NCBI GenBank assembly: GCA_001801485.1
Contig: MGXV01000028.1
Span: forward strand, 58,988-122,987
Length of the DNA stretch: 64,000 nt
Source of the DNA: Gammaproteobacteria bacterium RIFCSPHIGHO2_12_FULL_37_14
GTDB taxonomy: Bacteria; Pseudomonadota; Gammaproteobacteria; DSM-16500
Reading direction: 5' to 3'
A program made the position numbers and the translations under genes. Of the stretch, positions 47,483-57,853 are shown in pieces (within the stretch, counting starts at the first letter, position 1; each line of letters starts with the position of its first letter). The notes under the pieces were generated by a model. That model saw nothing but the letters and a program-made list of their open reading frames with translations, searched no databases and was not told the DNA's origin.

Positions 47483-50400
47483 CTATAGTATATTTTTTAC
47501 TCCGGGCTCTATTCTCTGAAATCCTAATGCCGGTAATTCATTTTTCAATAAAATTTCATGTTGTGGATAAGGCGGTTTGATACCGTGTTTTTCAAATGCA
47601 TCCCAAATACCCATCAGCACAACTGACATCACACTGATTCTAGAAGGTACTTGTCGAATATTAACAAAATAGCGCAATTCGAATTCCATCACAGTATCAT
47701 TAATTTCTTTTAAAAATACTTCCGGCATCGGTTCTGTTAGTACATTTTTATGTGATGATAAAACCGTATGAATAATAACCTTAACTTCATGCGGATTATC
47801 AAAACGGCTGATTTTAATAGGTACGACAGTCCGCACGATATTATCTCTAGCTGTCCAGTTAGTGAAAGATTTATTAAATATTTCTACGTTAGGAACAACC
47901 AACTCCATGTGATCCCAAGTTCTCACCGTAATCGCACGACTACCAATATGGGTAACCTCGCCTTCAATCATATTAATACTAACGATATCGCCTACCCTCA
48001 ATGGTCTTTCCAATAAAATTAAAAAACCGCAGGCAAAATTATTAGCTAAATCTCTCAATCCCAAACCGACACCAAATGCTAAACCACCAGCAATCAAGCC
48101 TAATGCCTGCTGATTAATTCCCAGCACGCGTAAGCAAACAAATACACCTATAAAAACGACGCTATATTGGCTTAAAATTGAAAGACTAGTGCGTATGCCC
48201 ATATCCTTTGTATGTGATGAAAGTGAGCGATAAACAAATTCACGAATCCATTTTGCTGACCAATAAAAAACGGAAATTAATATAAATAACTCGATGATAC
48301 TAAGCGGAGTAATGGTGGTATTTAATATGCTAACTAGTTGGTAATGAATCAGCCAATTAAGCCATACCACAATGGGTGATTGTTTATCCCAACCATACAG
48401 AACAAAAAGCATCGCCCAAGATGCTAAGAATAATATCACTCGCAAAATTTTATCGAGAGGTTTCAAAAAAGCTTCCGTCCACAACCAGCCATTTTCAACA
48501 TACTGAATCATCAGATGCGAAAGCTGTTCCATACCATCTGTTAATAATCCGCGTAAAATCAAATAAGCAATTAGCATGATAAGAAAAACGCCTTCGTACC
48601 AAGCAATGGTCATGACCAAATTCATATACCCAATTAAGCCAATGATTGAATTTCCCAATATCAATAATGGAATTAAAATACCAATCAAACGAATACTTTT
48701 TTGTAAATAGGGATGATTCGACTCCATATTCATCAATACAAGATTAGGAACCACATCCCAGGAGCGCAATAAAAACAAAGCGACAACCAAAAGAAATAAT
48801 AAAAAAAGTTGGCTACAAATTGTTTTCAGCTCATAAATTAAAGGTAATTGATGGACGAACACGGTTAAAGCAATGATGATACCACCAACGATAACAATCC
48901 ATCGCAAACGCTGATATAATTTAACATCATGACCAGCCGTATGATGAGTTGTTTCCACCAAGCAAATACGAGCAACCGTTAAAATACTTTTAAATATAAT
49001 CCAAACCAAAGACAGGTAGGATACAAAAATATAATTTTTAAGTGGTACTTTAAAGAAAAACATAACGCCAATAATATTGCCAATAATCGCTAAATCAACG
49101 AAATTACGTTTCAGCCATTGCAAACTCAACCATTTCGAGTTGATGTTCTCACGCCAAGGTGATGGTCGCGCTAACAATCCTAATAACAATCGATAAACAA
49201 AGAAAAATGAAAACAATAAAATAGTTTGAATAACAGCAAAAACACCCCATACTAGAGCCGACGTGTTTTGAAAGGATTTCATTAAGGTTGATGAAAGACT
49301 AATAACAACTTGAAACGCTAATGCTGGAAGTAGTAATAATTCCTTACCTATGTCTAATAGTGTCTTTAATTCAAAAGCCGGTAATCCTTGGCGAGATGAT
49401 AATTCAGTTTGCAAGGCTTTATCTAAATTAACTCTAAACGAAAAAGTATCTTCGCGTAATTCAGTTAATTGAGTGATCGAGGATTGATAATGATTATTTA
49501 AAATAGCTAATTTTTGCAAATAACTTTGCATTTGCTGATTGATTATTTTCTTTTGTGACAAATAATTAATGTGCTTATTTAATAATTTAACATGAGAATT
49601 TATAACTTCATTCAGTCGATTAATTTGTTTTGTTAACGCTTGTACCTGATCGCCAACTTCATTCAGCAAGCTAATCGAATTGCTTTTCAAAACCGTCAAC
49701 TTCATCTGCTGAAGCTGGTCCTTGTACCGCGCAATGAGCGATTGGATATAAGCATAACTTGCGCTTTCGTTTGCATGGAAAATTCCACGCTCAAGCTCGG
49801 CATATGAATTTTTACTTTCTTTAGATTGTGAAGGATCAATTTTAGCAAGCAAGCTTGAGAGAGAATTCACTTGATGCAGCCATTGATTTTGCAATTCCTG
49901 ATACATCAGCTCATCTTTCATACGCTGCTGTTTGACGAGCCGCATATTGTGTGACTTTAGCAAAGTATTAATATAATTATATCGATCTTTTTTTAATTGC
50001 AAAATACGATCAGCGGTTTTTTGTAAATTTAACAAATAGCCCGCTCTGATTTTTTCAAATCGCAAAAACTTTTGTTGATAAATTGAATCGGCCCGTAACT
50101 CTTGTGAATTAGCAATACCCTCACTAACGATTTTCACACTAAACATATTCAAAACATTTAATTGATTTTCGATTTCTTGAATATTTTTTTCTAACCAGTT
50201 AATCGATTGTTGAGAATCCGTCAATTCAATATTGATGCTATCGAGATTAGACTTCGATACTGAAATATCCAAATTAGCCTTATCCAATAGATTCTTACTT
50301 ACCTTTTCAATGGTAATTTGTGAAATTTGCTTATCATGCTCTTTTTGTAATTCTTGAAATTCTTGCTCCGCCTGTACCAATCTATTTTTTAATAATTTGA

Positions 50401-50548
50401 TTTGTTGATTCACCACCTGAATGCGATCAATGGTGATAGATGAATCTGATGATTGCACAGATGCCCACGCCACGTTGTTATTGAAAAAAAATAATAAGCT
50501 GGCTAACAGCATAAAAGTAGCTAGAAATGTTTTATGCTGCGCGCGCAT
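47483..50548 (-). CDS. Large MscS-type mechanosensitive channel (MscK/YjeP-like)
   Basis: A 1021-residue inner-membrane channel that would release solutes on hypo-osmotic shock. A signal peptide (MRAQHKTFLATFMLLASLLFFFNNNVAWA) is followed by about 370 residues of periplasmic coiled coil, then about ten hydrophobic segments, and finally the MscS pore and beta domain from about residue 815 to 1005: GLIAGGLAFGVGLGLRDLANNFACGFLILLERPLRVGDIV, then VVPNVEIFNKSFTNWTARD. The glycine/alanine-rich pore helix is intact. Length and layout fit the MscK/MscM (YjeP) group. It is 17 bp into the end of ampG and reads in the same direction. Confidence 0.92.
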   Translation of the reverse strand: MRAQHKTFLATFMLLASLLFFFNNNVAWASVQSSDSSITIDRIQVVNQQIKLLKNRLVQAEQEFQELQKEHDKQISQITIEKVSKNLLDKANLDISVSKSNLDSINIELTDSQQSINWLEKNIQEIENQLNVLNMFSVKIVSEGIANSQELRADSIYQQKFLRFEKIRAGYLLNLQKTADRILQLKKDRYNYINTLLKSHNMRLVKQQRMKDELMYQELQNQWLHQVNSLSSLLAKIDPSQSKESKNSYAELERGIFHANESASYAYIQSLIARYKDQLQQMKLTVLKSNSISLLNEVGDQVQALTKQINRLNEVINSHVKLLNKHINYLSQKKIINQQMQSYLQKLAILNNHYQSSITQLTELREDTFSFRVNLDKALQTELSSRQGLPAFELKTLLDIGKELLLLPALAFQVVISLSSTLMKSFQNTSALVWGVFAVIQTILLFSFFFVYRLLLGLLARPSPWRENINSKWLSLQWLKRNFVDLAIIGNIIGVMFFFKVPLKNYIFVSYLSLVWIIFKSILTVARICLVETTHHTAGHDVKLYQRLRWIVIVGGIIIALTVFVHQLPLIYELKTICSQLFLLFLLVVALFLLRSWDVVPNLVLMNMESNHPYLQKSIRLIGILIPLLILGNSIIGLIGYMNLVMTIAWYEGVFLIMLIAYLILRGLLTDGMEQLSHLMIQYVENGWLWTEAFLKPLDKILRVILFLASWAMLFVLYGWDKQSPIVVWLNWLIHYQLVSILNTTITPLSIIELFILISVFYWSAKWIREFVYRSLSSHTKDMGIRTSLSILSQYSVVFIGVFVCLRVLGINQQALGLIAGGLAFGVGLGLRDLANNFACGFLILLERPLRVGDIVSINMIEGEVTHIGSRAITVRTWDHMELVVPNVEIFNKSFTNWTARDNIVRTVVPIKISRFDNPHEVKVIIHTVLSSHKNVLTEPMPEVFLKEINDTVMEFELRYFVNIRQVPSRISVMSVVLMGIWDAFEKHGIKPPYPQHEILLKNELPALGFQRIEPGVKNIL

Positions 50549-51776
50549 AGGATAATACCCGTTCTTTTAGAAAAATCAGCATAATCAAACTTGGAAAACT
50601 CAATAGAAATGAAGCGATATACAATTGAACCCACCCGCCATTTTCTACTACCATACTGGATACCGGTCCTAAAAATACTCGTCCTAATGAAGCTAATGCC
50701 GATAATAATGCATATTGTCCAGCAGTATAATGTTGATTACATAATGACATAAGAAAAGCCAAAAATGCTGCCGTACTTAAACCACTACAAAAATTCTCTA
50801 TGAAAATAGTGATAGCCATCAGGAAAAATTGTTTTCCTACGATGGCAAGTACAGCAAATGCTAGATTAGAAAAAGCTTGTGCCACACCAAATAACAATAA
50901 AGCCCGATAAATACTCCATCGGATTAGAAGCAATCCACCAATAAACGCTCCTAAAATAGTTGCAAAAAAACTAACAAATTTATAAGCAAGCCCCACTTCA
51001 GTTAATGAGAAACCCAACCCATGCAGAAGAAAGTTGGTCATTAAAGATAGGGCCATTGCATCACCAAATTTATAAAAAATAATAAATAAGAACAGTAGCA
51101 CGACTTGTTCGCGTTGGAACAAATCACGCAAAGATTCCAGTATAGTTTGTGAAAAATTTCTAGCAATTGGCATAAGCTCTAGTGTGCGAGGAGCAAGAAA
51201 AGTTGGGATCATTGCTAATAAAACTAACAAAGCCATCAATTTATAGGTGAGTGGCCAACCAAAATAGTCTGCTAAAATCAAGGCTAAACCACTAGAAACT
51301 AACACGGCAATGCGATATGCAAAAACATAATAGGCAGCACCCATTCCACGCTCATCACTAGTTAAAATATCAGTCCGGTAAGCATCCACAGAAATATCTT
51401 GTGAGGCAGAAAAAAATGCAATTAGTAAAGCAATCCAGCCTATTTGCATGGCTTGCCTATCAGGATTCATATGAGCGAGCAAGAATAATGTCATCACCAA
51501 ACCCAATTGCATTAGCAATATCCAACCTTTGCGTTTCCCTAACCACGGTAAATTCACATAATCCATTAAAGGCGCCCAGAGAAACTTCAACGTATAGGGC
51601 AATCCCAATAGTGAGAGTGTCCCTATGGTATATAAATTGACGTGAGCTTCCGTAAACCAAGCCTGCAAGGTAGCGCCAGTTAAAGCAAGCGGTAATCCAG
51701 AGGAAAATCCTAAGAATAATATCGCTAACAAACGTTTATTTATTAACATTTTCGTAGTAGTCGTAGCTGATATCAT
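50532..51776 (-). CDS. ampG: Muropeptide permease AmpG, MFS family
   Basis: A 414-residue inner-membrane transporter that imports anhydromuropeptides for cell-wall recycling. It has about twelve hydrophobic segments and the AmpG signature near the N-terminus: LGFSSGLPLALTGATLQAWFTEAHVNLYTIGTLSLLGLPYTLKFLWAPLMD; ASQDISVDAYRTDIL lies near residue 120. The start is uncertain: I take the ATG at 51776; the ATG nine codons further in is also possible, and no good ribosome site marks either. Its last codons overlap the start of the mechanosensitive channel gene. With pgeF and a MupP-like phosphatase in the window, recycling of peptidoglycan appears active. Confidence 0.93.
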   Translation of the reverse strand: MISATTTTKMLINKRLLAILFLGFSSGLPLALTGATLQAWFTEAHVNLYTIGTLSLLGLPYTLKFLWAPLMDYVNLPWLGKRKGWILLMQLGLVMTLFLLAHMNPDRQAMQIGWIALLIAFFSASQDISVDAYRTDILTSDERGMGAAYYVFAYRIAVLVSSGLALILADYFGWPLTYKLMALLVLLAMIPTFLAPRTLELMPIARNFSQTILESLRDLFQREQVVLLFLFIIFYKFGDAMALSLMTNFLLHGLGFSLTEVGLAYKFVSFFATILGAFIGGLLLIRWSIYRALLLFGVAQAFSNLAFAVLAIVGKQFFLMAITIFIENFCSGLSTAAFLAFLMSLCNQHYTAGQYALLSALASLGRVFLGPVSSMVVENGGWVQLYIASFLLSFPSLIMLIFLKERVLSYARAA

Positions 51777-51928
51777 ATACAATTTGTAAATTAATGACCA
51801 GAATTGGTTGAAATTTTATCACTAATCACTTGATATTGATAGATATTTTTTATAAAAATCCCCCGCTGATAACACCCATCGAAAACACCTTTGGGTAGTG
51901 GCAACCTTCAGAAAAATAGGATGTGAGA

Positions 51929-53302
51929 ATGCTTAGCATATTTAACTTATTTTCAATTGGAATAGGCCCATCCAGTTCGCATACGGTTGGACCAATGAAG
52001 GCTGCCAAAACATTTATCACACAATTACAGCAACAAAAAAATCTATCCTCAATAAAACGTATCACAATAGAACTGTTTGGTTCCTTAGCTTTTACTGGAA
52101 AAGGTCATGGTACAGATCATGCCATTTTACTTGGATTGGAAGGCAACGCACCTGACACCGTTGATCCTGATGCTATTAAACCGCGCGCAACGACGATGAT
52201 TGAAGATCAACACATCAGGTTACTAAATAGCCACACTATTTCTTTTAACTATGCTACTGATTTTATTTTTAATTATAAAGATCTCTTACCTTTTCATACA
52301 AATGGTATGCGATTGACAGCATACAATGCACAACTCAATGTCATATCGACAGAAGTTTTTTATTCCATCGGCGGTGGCTTTATTGTCAACGAAATCCAAA
52401 TTGCTCATCCACCAACAATCGCTACCGCTCCTCTTCCCTACCCATTTACTTCTGCGCAAACCTTATTACAACAATGTGAAAAAAATCACCTCACTATAAG
52501 CGATCTCATGTTGGCTAATGAATCGACTATGCAATCAAAAGCTAGTGTAGAGCAACAATTGCTCCATATTGCTAATGTTATGCGTGCTTGTATTGATAAA
52601 GGTTGCCAAAATACAGGTGTTTTACCTGGCGGTTTAAATATAAAACGACGCGCCCCTGAACTGTATCAAAAATTATTGGCACGTGGCAAACCAGCTTCTC
52701 ATGAACGTACTGATAGCATGGAATGGCTCAACTTATATGCTATTGCCGTGAATGAAGAAAATGCCGCCGGTGGTCGCGTGGTAACAGCACCTACCAATGG
52801 TGCTGCTGGCGTGGTACCTGCCGTACTGCATTATTACCTCACTTTTTATCCTCAAGCCAAACAAGAAGATGCTGTTAATTTTCTATTAACAGCAGGGGCC
52901 ATTGCTATCCTTTATAAAATGAATGCATCCATTTCTGGTGCGGAAGTGGGATGCCAAGGTGAAGTTGGCGCTGCTTGCTCCATGGCAGCAGGTGCCCTTA
53001 CCGCTGTACTAGGCGGAACGCTAGCTCAAATCGAAAATGCTGCCGAAATTGCTATGGAACATCACCTGGGAATGACCTGCGATCCTATTAATGGTTTAGT
53101 ACAAATTCCGTGTATCGAGCGAAATGCTATGGGAGCGGTTAAAGCCGTTAATGCAACTCGTTTAGCGCTATTGGGGGATGGTCAGCATTATGTCTCGCTC
53201 GATAAAGTGATCGCCACCATGAAACAAACTGGAAAGGATATGATGGCTATTTACAAAGAAACTTCATTGGGTGGATTAGCTGCAAATTTACCAGAATGCT
53301 AG
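51929..53302 (+). CDS. sdaA: L-serine ammonia-lyase (iron-sulfur type)
   Basis: A 457-residue one-chain L-serine dehydratase that turns serine into pyruvate and ammonia with a [4Fe-4S] cluster. The N-terminus [29 protein letters not shown] is the SdaA beta domain; the catalytic domain has [36 protein letters not shown] and [23 protein letters not shown], with the cluster Cys residues. I start at 51929, where AGGA lies 7 bases upstream; a GTG in frame lies 6 bp before. For an intracellular bacterium serine is a known main carbon source in Legionella, so this enzyme may feed central metabolism. Confidence 0.95.
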   Translation: MLSIFNLFSIGIGPSSSHTVGPMKAAKTFITQLQQQKNLSSIKRITIELFGSLAFTGKGHGTDHAILLGLEGNAPDTVDPDAIKPRATTMIEDQHIRLLNSHTISFNYATDFIFNYKDLLPFHTNGMRLTAYNAQLNVISTEVFYSIGGGFIVNEIQIAHPPTIATAPLPYPFTSAQTLLQQCEKNHLTISDLMLANESTMQSKASVEQQLLHIANVMRACIDKGCQNTGVLPGGLNIKRRAPELYQKLLARGKPASHERTDSMEWLNLYAIAVNEENAAGGRVVTAPTNGAAGVVPAVLHYYLTFYPQAKQEDAVNFLLTAGAIAILYKMNASISGAEVGCQGEVGAACSMAAGALTAVLGGTLAQIENAAEIAMEHHLGMTCDPINGLVQIPCIERNAMGAVKAVNATRLALLGDGQHYVSLDKVIATMKQTGKDMMAIYKETSLGGLAANLPEC

Positions 53303-53322
53303 GAACAATCCATGACGGTGCT

Positions 53323-54102
53323 TTATATTTTATGTTCATGATGATGTCGCTGCTTACGCATTTTGCGTATTTGCCAAAGCGTAATAATGGGGCCCGAGAT
53401 AATATAAAGTAGAAACACACTGAATAACATTGCTGGAGGCTCTAGTGCAACAGCAGCGATGATGAAAACAGCAACCACCACAGTAATAAAAGGCACTCTT
53501 CCTTTAAAGTCGATATGTTTAAAACTATAGTAGCGAATCGTGCTCACCATCAACGCTGCTATGACAATAATTAGCGCCGAGATAGGCACAGCAAATAAGC
53601 TTCCTTCCATTTGAAAACCTGCTCCCATCCAAATAATGCTTGCTACTAATCCAGCCGCAGGAGGACATGGTAACCCTTGAAAATAAGTTTTATCGGTCAC
53701 TTGAATATTGAAACGGGCTAATCGTAATGCAGTTGCCGCTGCATATAAAAATACAGCTAGCCATCCTAGCTTACCCAAATAAGAAAGAGACCAGCTATAA
53801 ATAATGAGTGCGGGCGCAATTCCAAATGCTACCATGTCTGACAAGCTATCATATTGGGCACCAAATGCTGTTTGAGTATTCGTCAATCTTGCTACGCGCC
53901 CATCCAAACCATCCGCAATCATGCCAACAAAAATAGCAATAGCAGCCGTTTCAAAATAACCTTTCATCGCCGCCACAATGGAATAAAAGCCAGCGAATAA
54001 TGCTGCTGTTGTGAGTAAGTTAGGAAGTAAGTAAATACCACGTTGAGGAGGTTTCTCAACGTGCTCGACATCCAGTAAATCTTGTTTAAATTTCATGCTC
54101 AT
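53323..54102 (-). CDS. pssA: CDP-diacylglycerol-serine O-phosphatidyltransferase
   Basis: A 259-residue integral membrane enzyme that makes phosphatidylserine, the precursor of phosphatidylethanolamine. The CDP-alcohol phosphotransferase motif DGLDGRVARLTNTQTAFGAQYDSLSD fits D-G-x2-A-R-x8-G-x3-D-x3-D. Several hydrophobic helices follow. It belongs to the Bacillus-type class II (membrane) PssA, not the soluble PLD-type enzyme of E. coli. The C-terminus is His/Lys-rich (KMRKQRHHHEHK). It overlaps rluC by 17 bp, so the two are coupled. Confidence 0.94.
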   Translation of the reverse strand: MSMKFKQDLLDVEHVEKPPQRGIYLLPNLLTTAALFAGFYSIVAAMKGYFETAAIAIFVGMIADGLDGRVARLTNTQTAFGAQYDSLSDMVAFGIAPALIIYSWSLSYLGKLGWLAVFLYAAATALRLARFNIQVTDKTYFQGLPCPPAAGLVASIIWMGAGFQMEGSLFAVPISALIIVIAALMVSTIRYYSFKHIDFKGRVPFITVVVAVFIIAAVALEPPAMLFSVFLLYIISGPIITLWQIRKMRKQRHHHEHKI

Positions 54103-55051
54103 GCTTCTTTATAAAGGTAGTTAATTCAGAATCTAGCGGCGCTTCTACTGTAATACGTTGGTCGAGTGAAGGTAAAGTAAAATCAATCGATCGTGCATGT
54201 AAAAACATACGTTTTAATCCTAACTGATGGACTAATCGATTAAATTCAACATTTCCATATCTATCATCGCCGGCAATAGGATGTTCTAAATGCGCTGCAT
54301 GTACGCGTATTTGGTGGGTGCGGCCGGTTAATAACTTCACTTCAACCAATGTTGCCTGTTTAAATACTTTAATAGGATGAAATTCACTAATCGACGCTTT
54401 TCCCTTTAGATTCACCTCAACGACATGCTTGCCGCCTTCTCGATAATCTTTTTGCAAAGGTAAATCAACGCGTAATTCTGATTTTTTCCATTTCCCCTGA
54501 GTGAGTGCCCAATAACGCTTAGTGACTTTGCCTTCTCGCAATAATTGATGAACTTCACGCAAAATACGTCGCTTTTTAGCCAAAATCAAACAACCAGATG
54601 TTTCAGAATCGAGTCGATGACATAATTCTATATGTGGTAGCTTAGGATAAAGATAACGAATAATTTCAATTACCCCCATTCTTACTGTACTGCCAGCATG
54701 AACTGAAAGCCCAGAAGGTTTATTTATGATCAAAAAATAGTCATCCTCATATAGGATTCGTTCACTTAACATGGTTGCCGTATTTTTACTTGGAGGAGCT
54801 GATGGCTGCTTTTCTTCTAAAAAAAGTGGTGGTAGTTTGATAACATCTTCTGCTAAAAGACGATAAAATGCTTTAATTCGTCGCTTATTTACGCGAATTT
54901 CACCTTTTCTAAGTAATTTATAAATATGAGATTTAGGAACATTTTTTAAATAATTTACTAAAAAATTATCAATTCTTTGTCCTTCATATTCTTCGATGAC
55001 TTGTATCAATCGAACTTTTGTTTTATTTTCTAACTTATTGCTATTATTCAT
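54086..55051 (-). CDS. rluC: 23S rRNA pseudouridine synthase C
   Basis: A 321-residue pseudouridine synthase for 23S rRNA positions 955, 2504 and 2580 (E. coli numbering). An S4 domain (about residues 20-75: RIDNFLVNYLKNVPKSHIYKLLRKGEIRVNKRRIK) precedes the catalytic domain with CHRLDSETSGCLILAKK and GRTHQIRVHAAHLEHPIAGD. It diverges from rne, exactly as in E. coli, which supports RluC over its paralogue RluD, present at 17.5 kb. It overlaps pssA. Confidence 0.94.
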   Translation of the reverse strand: MNNSNKLENKTKVRLIQVIEEYEGQRIDNFLVNYLKNVPKSHIYKLLRKGEIRVNKRRIKAFYRLLAEDVIKLPPLFLEEKQPSAPPSKNTATMLSERILYEDDYFLIINKPSGLSVHAGSTVRMGVIEIIRYLYPKLPHIELCHRLDSETSGCLILAKKRRILREVHQLLREGKVTKRYWALTQGKWKKSELRVDLPLQKDYREGGKHVVEVNLKGKASISEFHPIKVFKQATLVEVKLLTGRTHQIRVHAAHLEHPIAGDDRYGNVEFNRLVHQLGLKRMFLHARSIDFTLPSLDQRITVEAPLDSELTTFIKKHEHEI

Positions 55052-55120
55052 TAAAATTTGCCCATGATTTTTAATTGAAATAAAATCAAGATATTGGTAA
55101 CATTCAATCTAACCTGTGTA

Positions 55121-55171
55121 AAGGTTACTAATTTAGTAGGCCGCAAGCTGCGGTCACCCTATAAGGTTACT
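55121..55171. repeat. 9-bp direct repeats flanking a hairpin
   Basis: AAGGTTACT occurs at 55121-55129 and 55163-55171. Between them, GGCCGCA (55139-55145) and TGCGGTC (55149-55155) form a 7-bp stem with one G-T pair and a 3-nt loop. The layout of short direct repeats around a palindrome resembles a small inserted element, but the function is unknown. Confidence 0.4.
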
Positions 55172-55348
55172 CGAATTTTAAATTTTGTGAATACAAACGT
55201 GCTTTAAGCAACGGAAGATGAGATAGGGAATGTTAAGAGCTTACGCAACTAGTAGTTAATAGGCTGTGAATTTTTTAGGATTATCAAGTAGTAAGAGAAC
55301 TGAGACAGTGAAAGCAATATGAATGCTTTCGCTGAATGATAATCCACA

Positions 55349-55375
55349 TTGACAAATTTAAGTCATATTTATTTA
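55349..55375 (+). promoter_or_regulatory. rne: Candidate rne promoter
   Basis: A consensus TTGACA (55349-55354) is followed after 15 bp by TATTTA (55370-55375). It lies about 85 bp upstream of the rne ATG. The spacer is shorter than the ideal 17, so the -10 assignment is uncertain. Confidence 0.35.
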
Positions 55376-55404
55376 GCTATCCGCTATGCGTTCTGCTATG
55401 CGAA

Positions 55405-55420
55405 GAGCAAGTTAATGCTC
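55405..55420 (+). promoter_or_regulatory. rne: Leader hairpin upstream of rne
   Basis: GAGCA (55405-55409) and TGCTC (55416-55420) form a 5-bp stem with a 6-nt loop, 43 bp before the rne ATG. In E. coli the rne leader has hairpins through which RNase E degrades its own mRNA; a similar role here is a guess. The whole gap from 55052 to 55462 has no open frame I can support. Confidence 0.3.
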
Positions 55421-55462
55421 ATCCCTCCGTTTCTTAATCACCTGACAACTGGATGATTGAAC

Positions 55463-57805
55463 ATGAATAGAATGTTGATTAATGCAACTCATAAAAATGA
55501 GGAGTTGCGTATTGCTTTAGCTAATGGTCAGTTTCTTTACGACCTTATTATTGAACCAACTTTTCGCGAACAGAAACAATCTAATATTTATAAAGGGATT
55601 GTTACCCGTATCGAACCCAGTCTAGAAGCTGCTTTTGTAGAATATGGTGAGGGTCGACATGGATTTCTTCCGTTAAAAGAAGTGGCTCGAAATAGTTTTA
55701 AAACTTCTTATCAAGATAGCAGTAGAAGACCCACTATTAATGAGGTACTCGAAGAAGGACAGGAATTGATTGTTCAGGTAGAAAAAGAGGAGCGAGGAAA
55801 TAAAGGTGCTGCATTAACTACCTTTATCACCTTACCAGGATGCTATCTCGTTCTGATGCCAAATAATCCTCGAGCTGGCGGTGTTTCAAGAAGAATAGAG
55901 GGTGATGAGCGCGATGAATTACATCATGTTCTTAACTCCCTACAGGTACCTGATGGTATGGGTTTAATTATTCGAACAGCCGGCAGTGGCAAATCTTCAG
56001 ATGAATTGCAATGGGATTTAGACATTCTGCTGCGGCTTTGGAATAGCATACAAAAAGCATCTGAGGGAGGGATTGAAGAAGTTGAGGGCTCAACAACAAC
56101 ACCGCGTCAAGCACCTTTTTTGATTTATCAAGAAGGTAATGCTGTCATTCGCGCCTTACGCGATTATTTACGAAAAGATATTGATGAAATCTTAATAGAC
56201 CATCAAGAAGTTTATGAAGATATTGTCAATCATCTCAAACGAATTCGTCCTGATTTTATTAGTCGAGTGAAACTTTACAAGGATCCCACTCCTCTCTTTA
56301 CAAGATTTCAAATTGAAAGCCAGATTGAATCTGCTCATCAACGTAATGTACGCTTGCCTTCAGGTGGATCCATCACGATTGATCACACGGAAGCACTCGT
56401 ATCTATTGATATCAACTCGGCAAAATCAACAAAAGGAGGCGATATTGAAGAAACCGCCTTGATGACGAATCTGGAAGCTGCCGATGAAATTGCTAGACAA
56501 TTACGGTTGCGTGATATTGGTGGCTTAATTGTAATTGATTTTATTGATATGACACCCATTCGAAATCAACGAGAAGTAGAAGATCGTCTCAAAAAAGCAC
56601 TGTTAATGGATAGAGCGAGAGTACAAGTCGGTCGTATTTCACGTTTCGGCTTATTAGAAATGTCACGCCAACGCTTACGTCCATCTTTAGGAGAATCCAG
56701 TCGAATAACCTGTCCCCGATGTCAAGGTCAAGGCACTATTCGAGGAATTGAATCCTTAGGACTGTCAGTTATTCGTTTAATTGAAGAAGAAGCCTTAAAA
56801 GACAATACCGCACAGGTACGCGCCATGCTGCCTACAGAAATAGCAGCCTACCTTCTCAATGAAAAACGTCAAGCTATTATTGATATTGAAAAACGTCAAA
56901 AAGTTGCGGTTATCATTATTCCGAGTGCTCAATTGCTGACACCTCAATATGAAGTAGAACGAATTCGTCTTTCTGATTTTTCTGAAAAAGATGAAAAAAT
57001 GGCTAGCTATAAAATGACTATCAAATCAGAAACACTCGCGCCCGCTACACAAGTTTTAACACCCAAACCTTTACAGGAACCCGCTATTAAAAATATACCG
57101 ATGGATGAAGTACCGATTGCGCCAGTATCTTTTTCTCCTCCGCGCTCCGAACATCCAACAAAAGGTGAGCCAGGATTACTTAAAAAGCTTTTCACATTTT
57201 TATTTGAAAAAAAGGAACAACCCTTACTAAAACCAGAGCAACAAGAAACAAGTCGATATGGTCGGCCACATCATTTATCCAAACGAAAAACTGGAGGACG
57301 ACATTACCATCAACGTGGTGGGCGTCGCGATCGTGGCAGAGGTGGTTATAGTAGTCATTCTCGTTATGATAATCGAGGAGATCTCAAACATAAAAATTAT
57401 CGCGATTCACGAGATTCGCAAACAACTCGTGAGCATTCATCTAGCGTTACTCAATATCCACAACAGGGGCAGGATAAAGATATAAATATTTCTTTACAAC
57501 CACCTTCCTCTCAATTACCCACTCCCATTCCACAGCCTATTGAAACAAATGAAACAAATCATGTGCCCATCCCCTCCTCTTCCACACAAGTAACGAGTGA
57601 AGGTAAACCACCAACAAGTGAGAACAAGCCAAGCGAAAACAAGCCAAGCCATGAAAATAGACGCAAACCACACTTTCGTCCACATCGACATCGACGTCAT
57701 CGGCCACCGCACACGACCAATCAAGAATCTGGCCAAAAACAACAGCCTTTAGAAGGCGAGGATATTTATAATAAAAATAAAAGTGGCGGAGATAGTGACA
57801 GTTAA
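55463..57805 (+). CDS. rne: Ribonuclease E
   Basis: A 780-residue endoribonuclease for mRNA decay and for rRNA and tRNA processing. The catalytic N-terminal half is highly conserved: the S1 domain region with [25 protein letters not shown], the DNase-I-like part with the two catalytic Asp residues (SIDINSAK and [10 protein letters not shown]), [20 protein letters not shown], and the Zn-link CPRCQGQG near residue 416. The C-terminal scaffold (from about 520) is disordered: an Arg/Gly-rich stretch ([22 protein letters not shown]), then Ser/Pro-rich repeats ([18 protein letters not shown]) and a His/Arg-rich end ([11 protein letters not shown]). It is shorter than E. coli RNase E (1061), so the degradosome-binding part is reduced. 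I start at 55463; an in-frame TTG lies two codons upstream. Confidence 0.95.
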   Translation: MNRMLINATHKNEELRIALANGQFLYDLIIEPTFREQKQSNIYKGIVTRIEPSLEAAFVEYGEGRHGFLPLKEVARNSFKTSYQDSSRRPTINEVLEEGQELIVQVEKEERGNKGAALTTFITLPGCYLVLMPNNPRAGGVSRRIEGDERDELHHVLNSLQVPDGMGLIIRTAGSGKSSDELQWDLDILLRLWNSIQKASEGGIEEVEGSTTTPRQAPFLIYQEGNAVIRALRDYLRKDIDEILIDHQEVYEDIVNHLKRIRPDFISRVKLYKDPTPLFTRFQIESQIESAHQRNVRLPSGGSITIDHTEALVSIDINSAKSTKGGDIEETALMTNLEAADEIARQLRLRDIGGLIVIDFIDMTPIRNQREVEDRLKKALLMDRARVQVGRISRFGLLEMSRQRLRPSLGESSRITCPRCQGQGTIRGIESLGLSVIRLIEEEALKDNTAQVRAMLPTEIAAYLLNEKRQAIIDIEKRQKVAVIIIPSAQLLTPQYEVERIRLSDFSEKDEKMASYKMTIKSETLAPATQVLTPKPLQEPAIKNIPMDEVPIAPVSFSPPRSEHPTKGEPGLLKKLFTFLFEKKEQPLLKPEQQETSRYGRPHHLSKRKTGGRHYHQRGGRRDRGRGGYSSHSRYDNRGDLKHKNYRDSRDSQTTREHSSSVTQYPQQGQDKDINISLQPPSSQLPTPIPQPIETNETNHVPIPSSSTQVTSEGKPPTSENKPSENKPSHENRRKPHFRPHRHRRHRPPHTTNQESGQKQQPLEGEDIYNKNKSGGDSDS

Positions 57806-57853
57806 TGACGTCCCATTTATGATAATTTAGCTAACCTAATGAGGGTATTTTCA

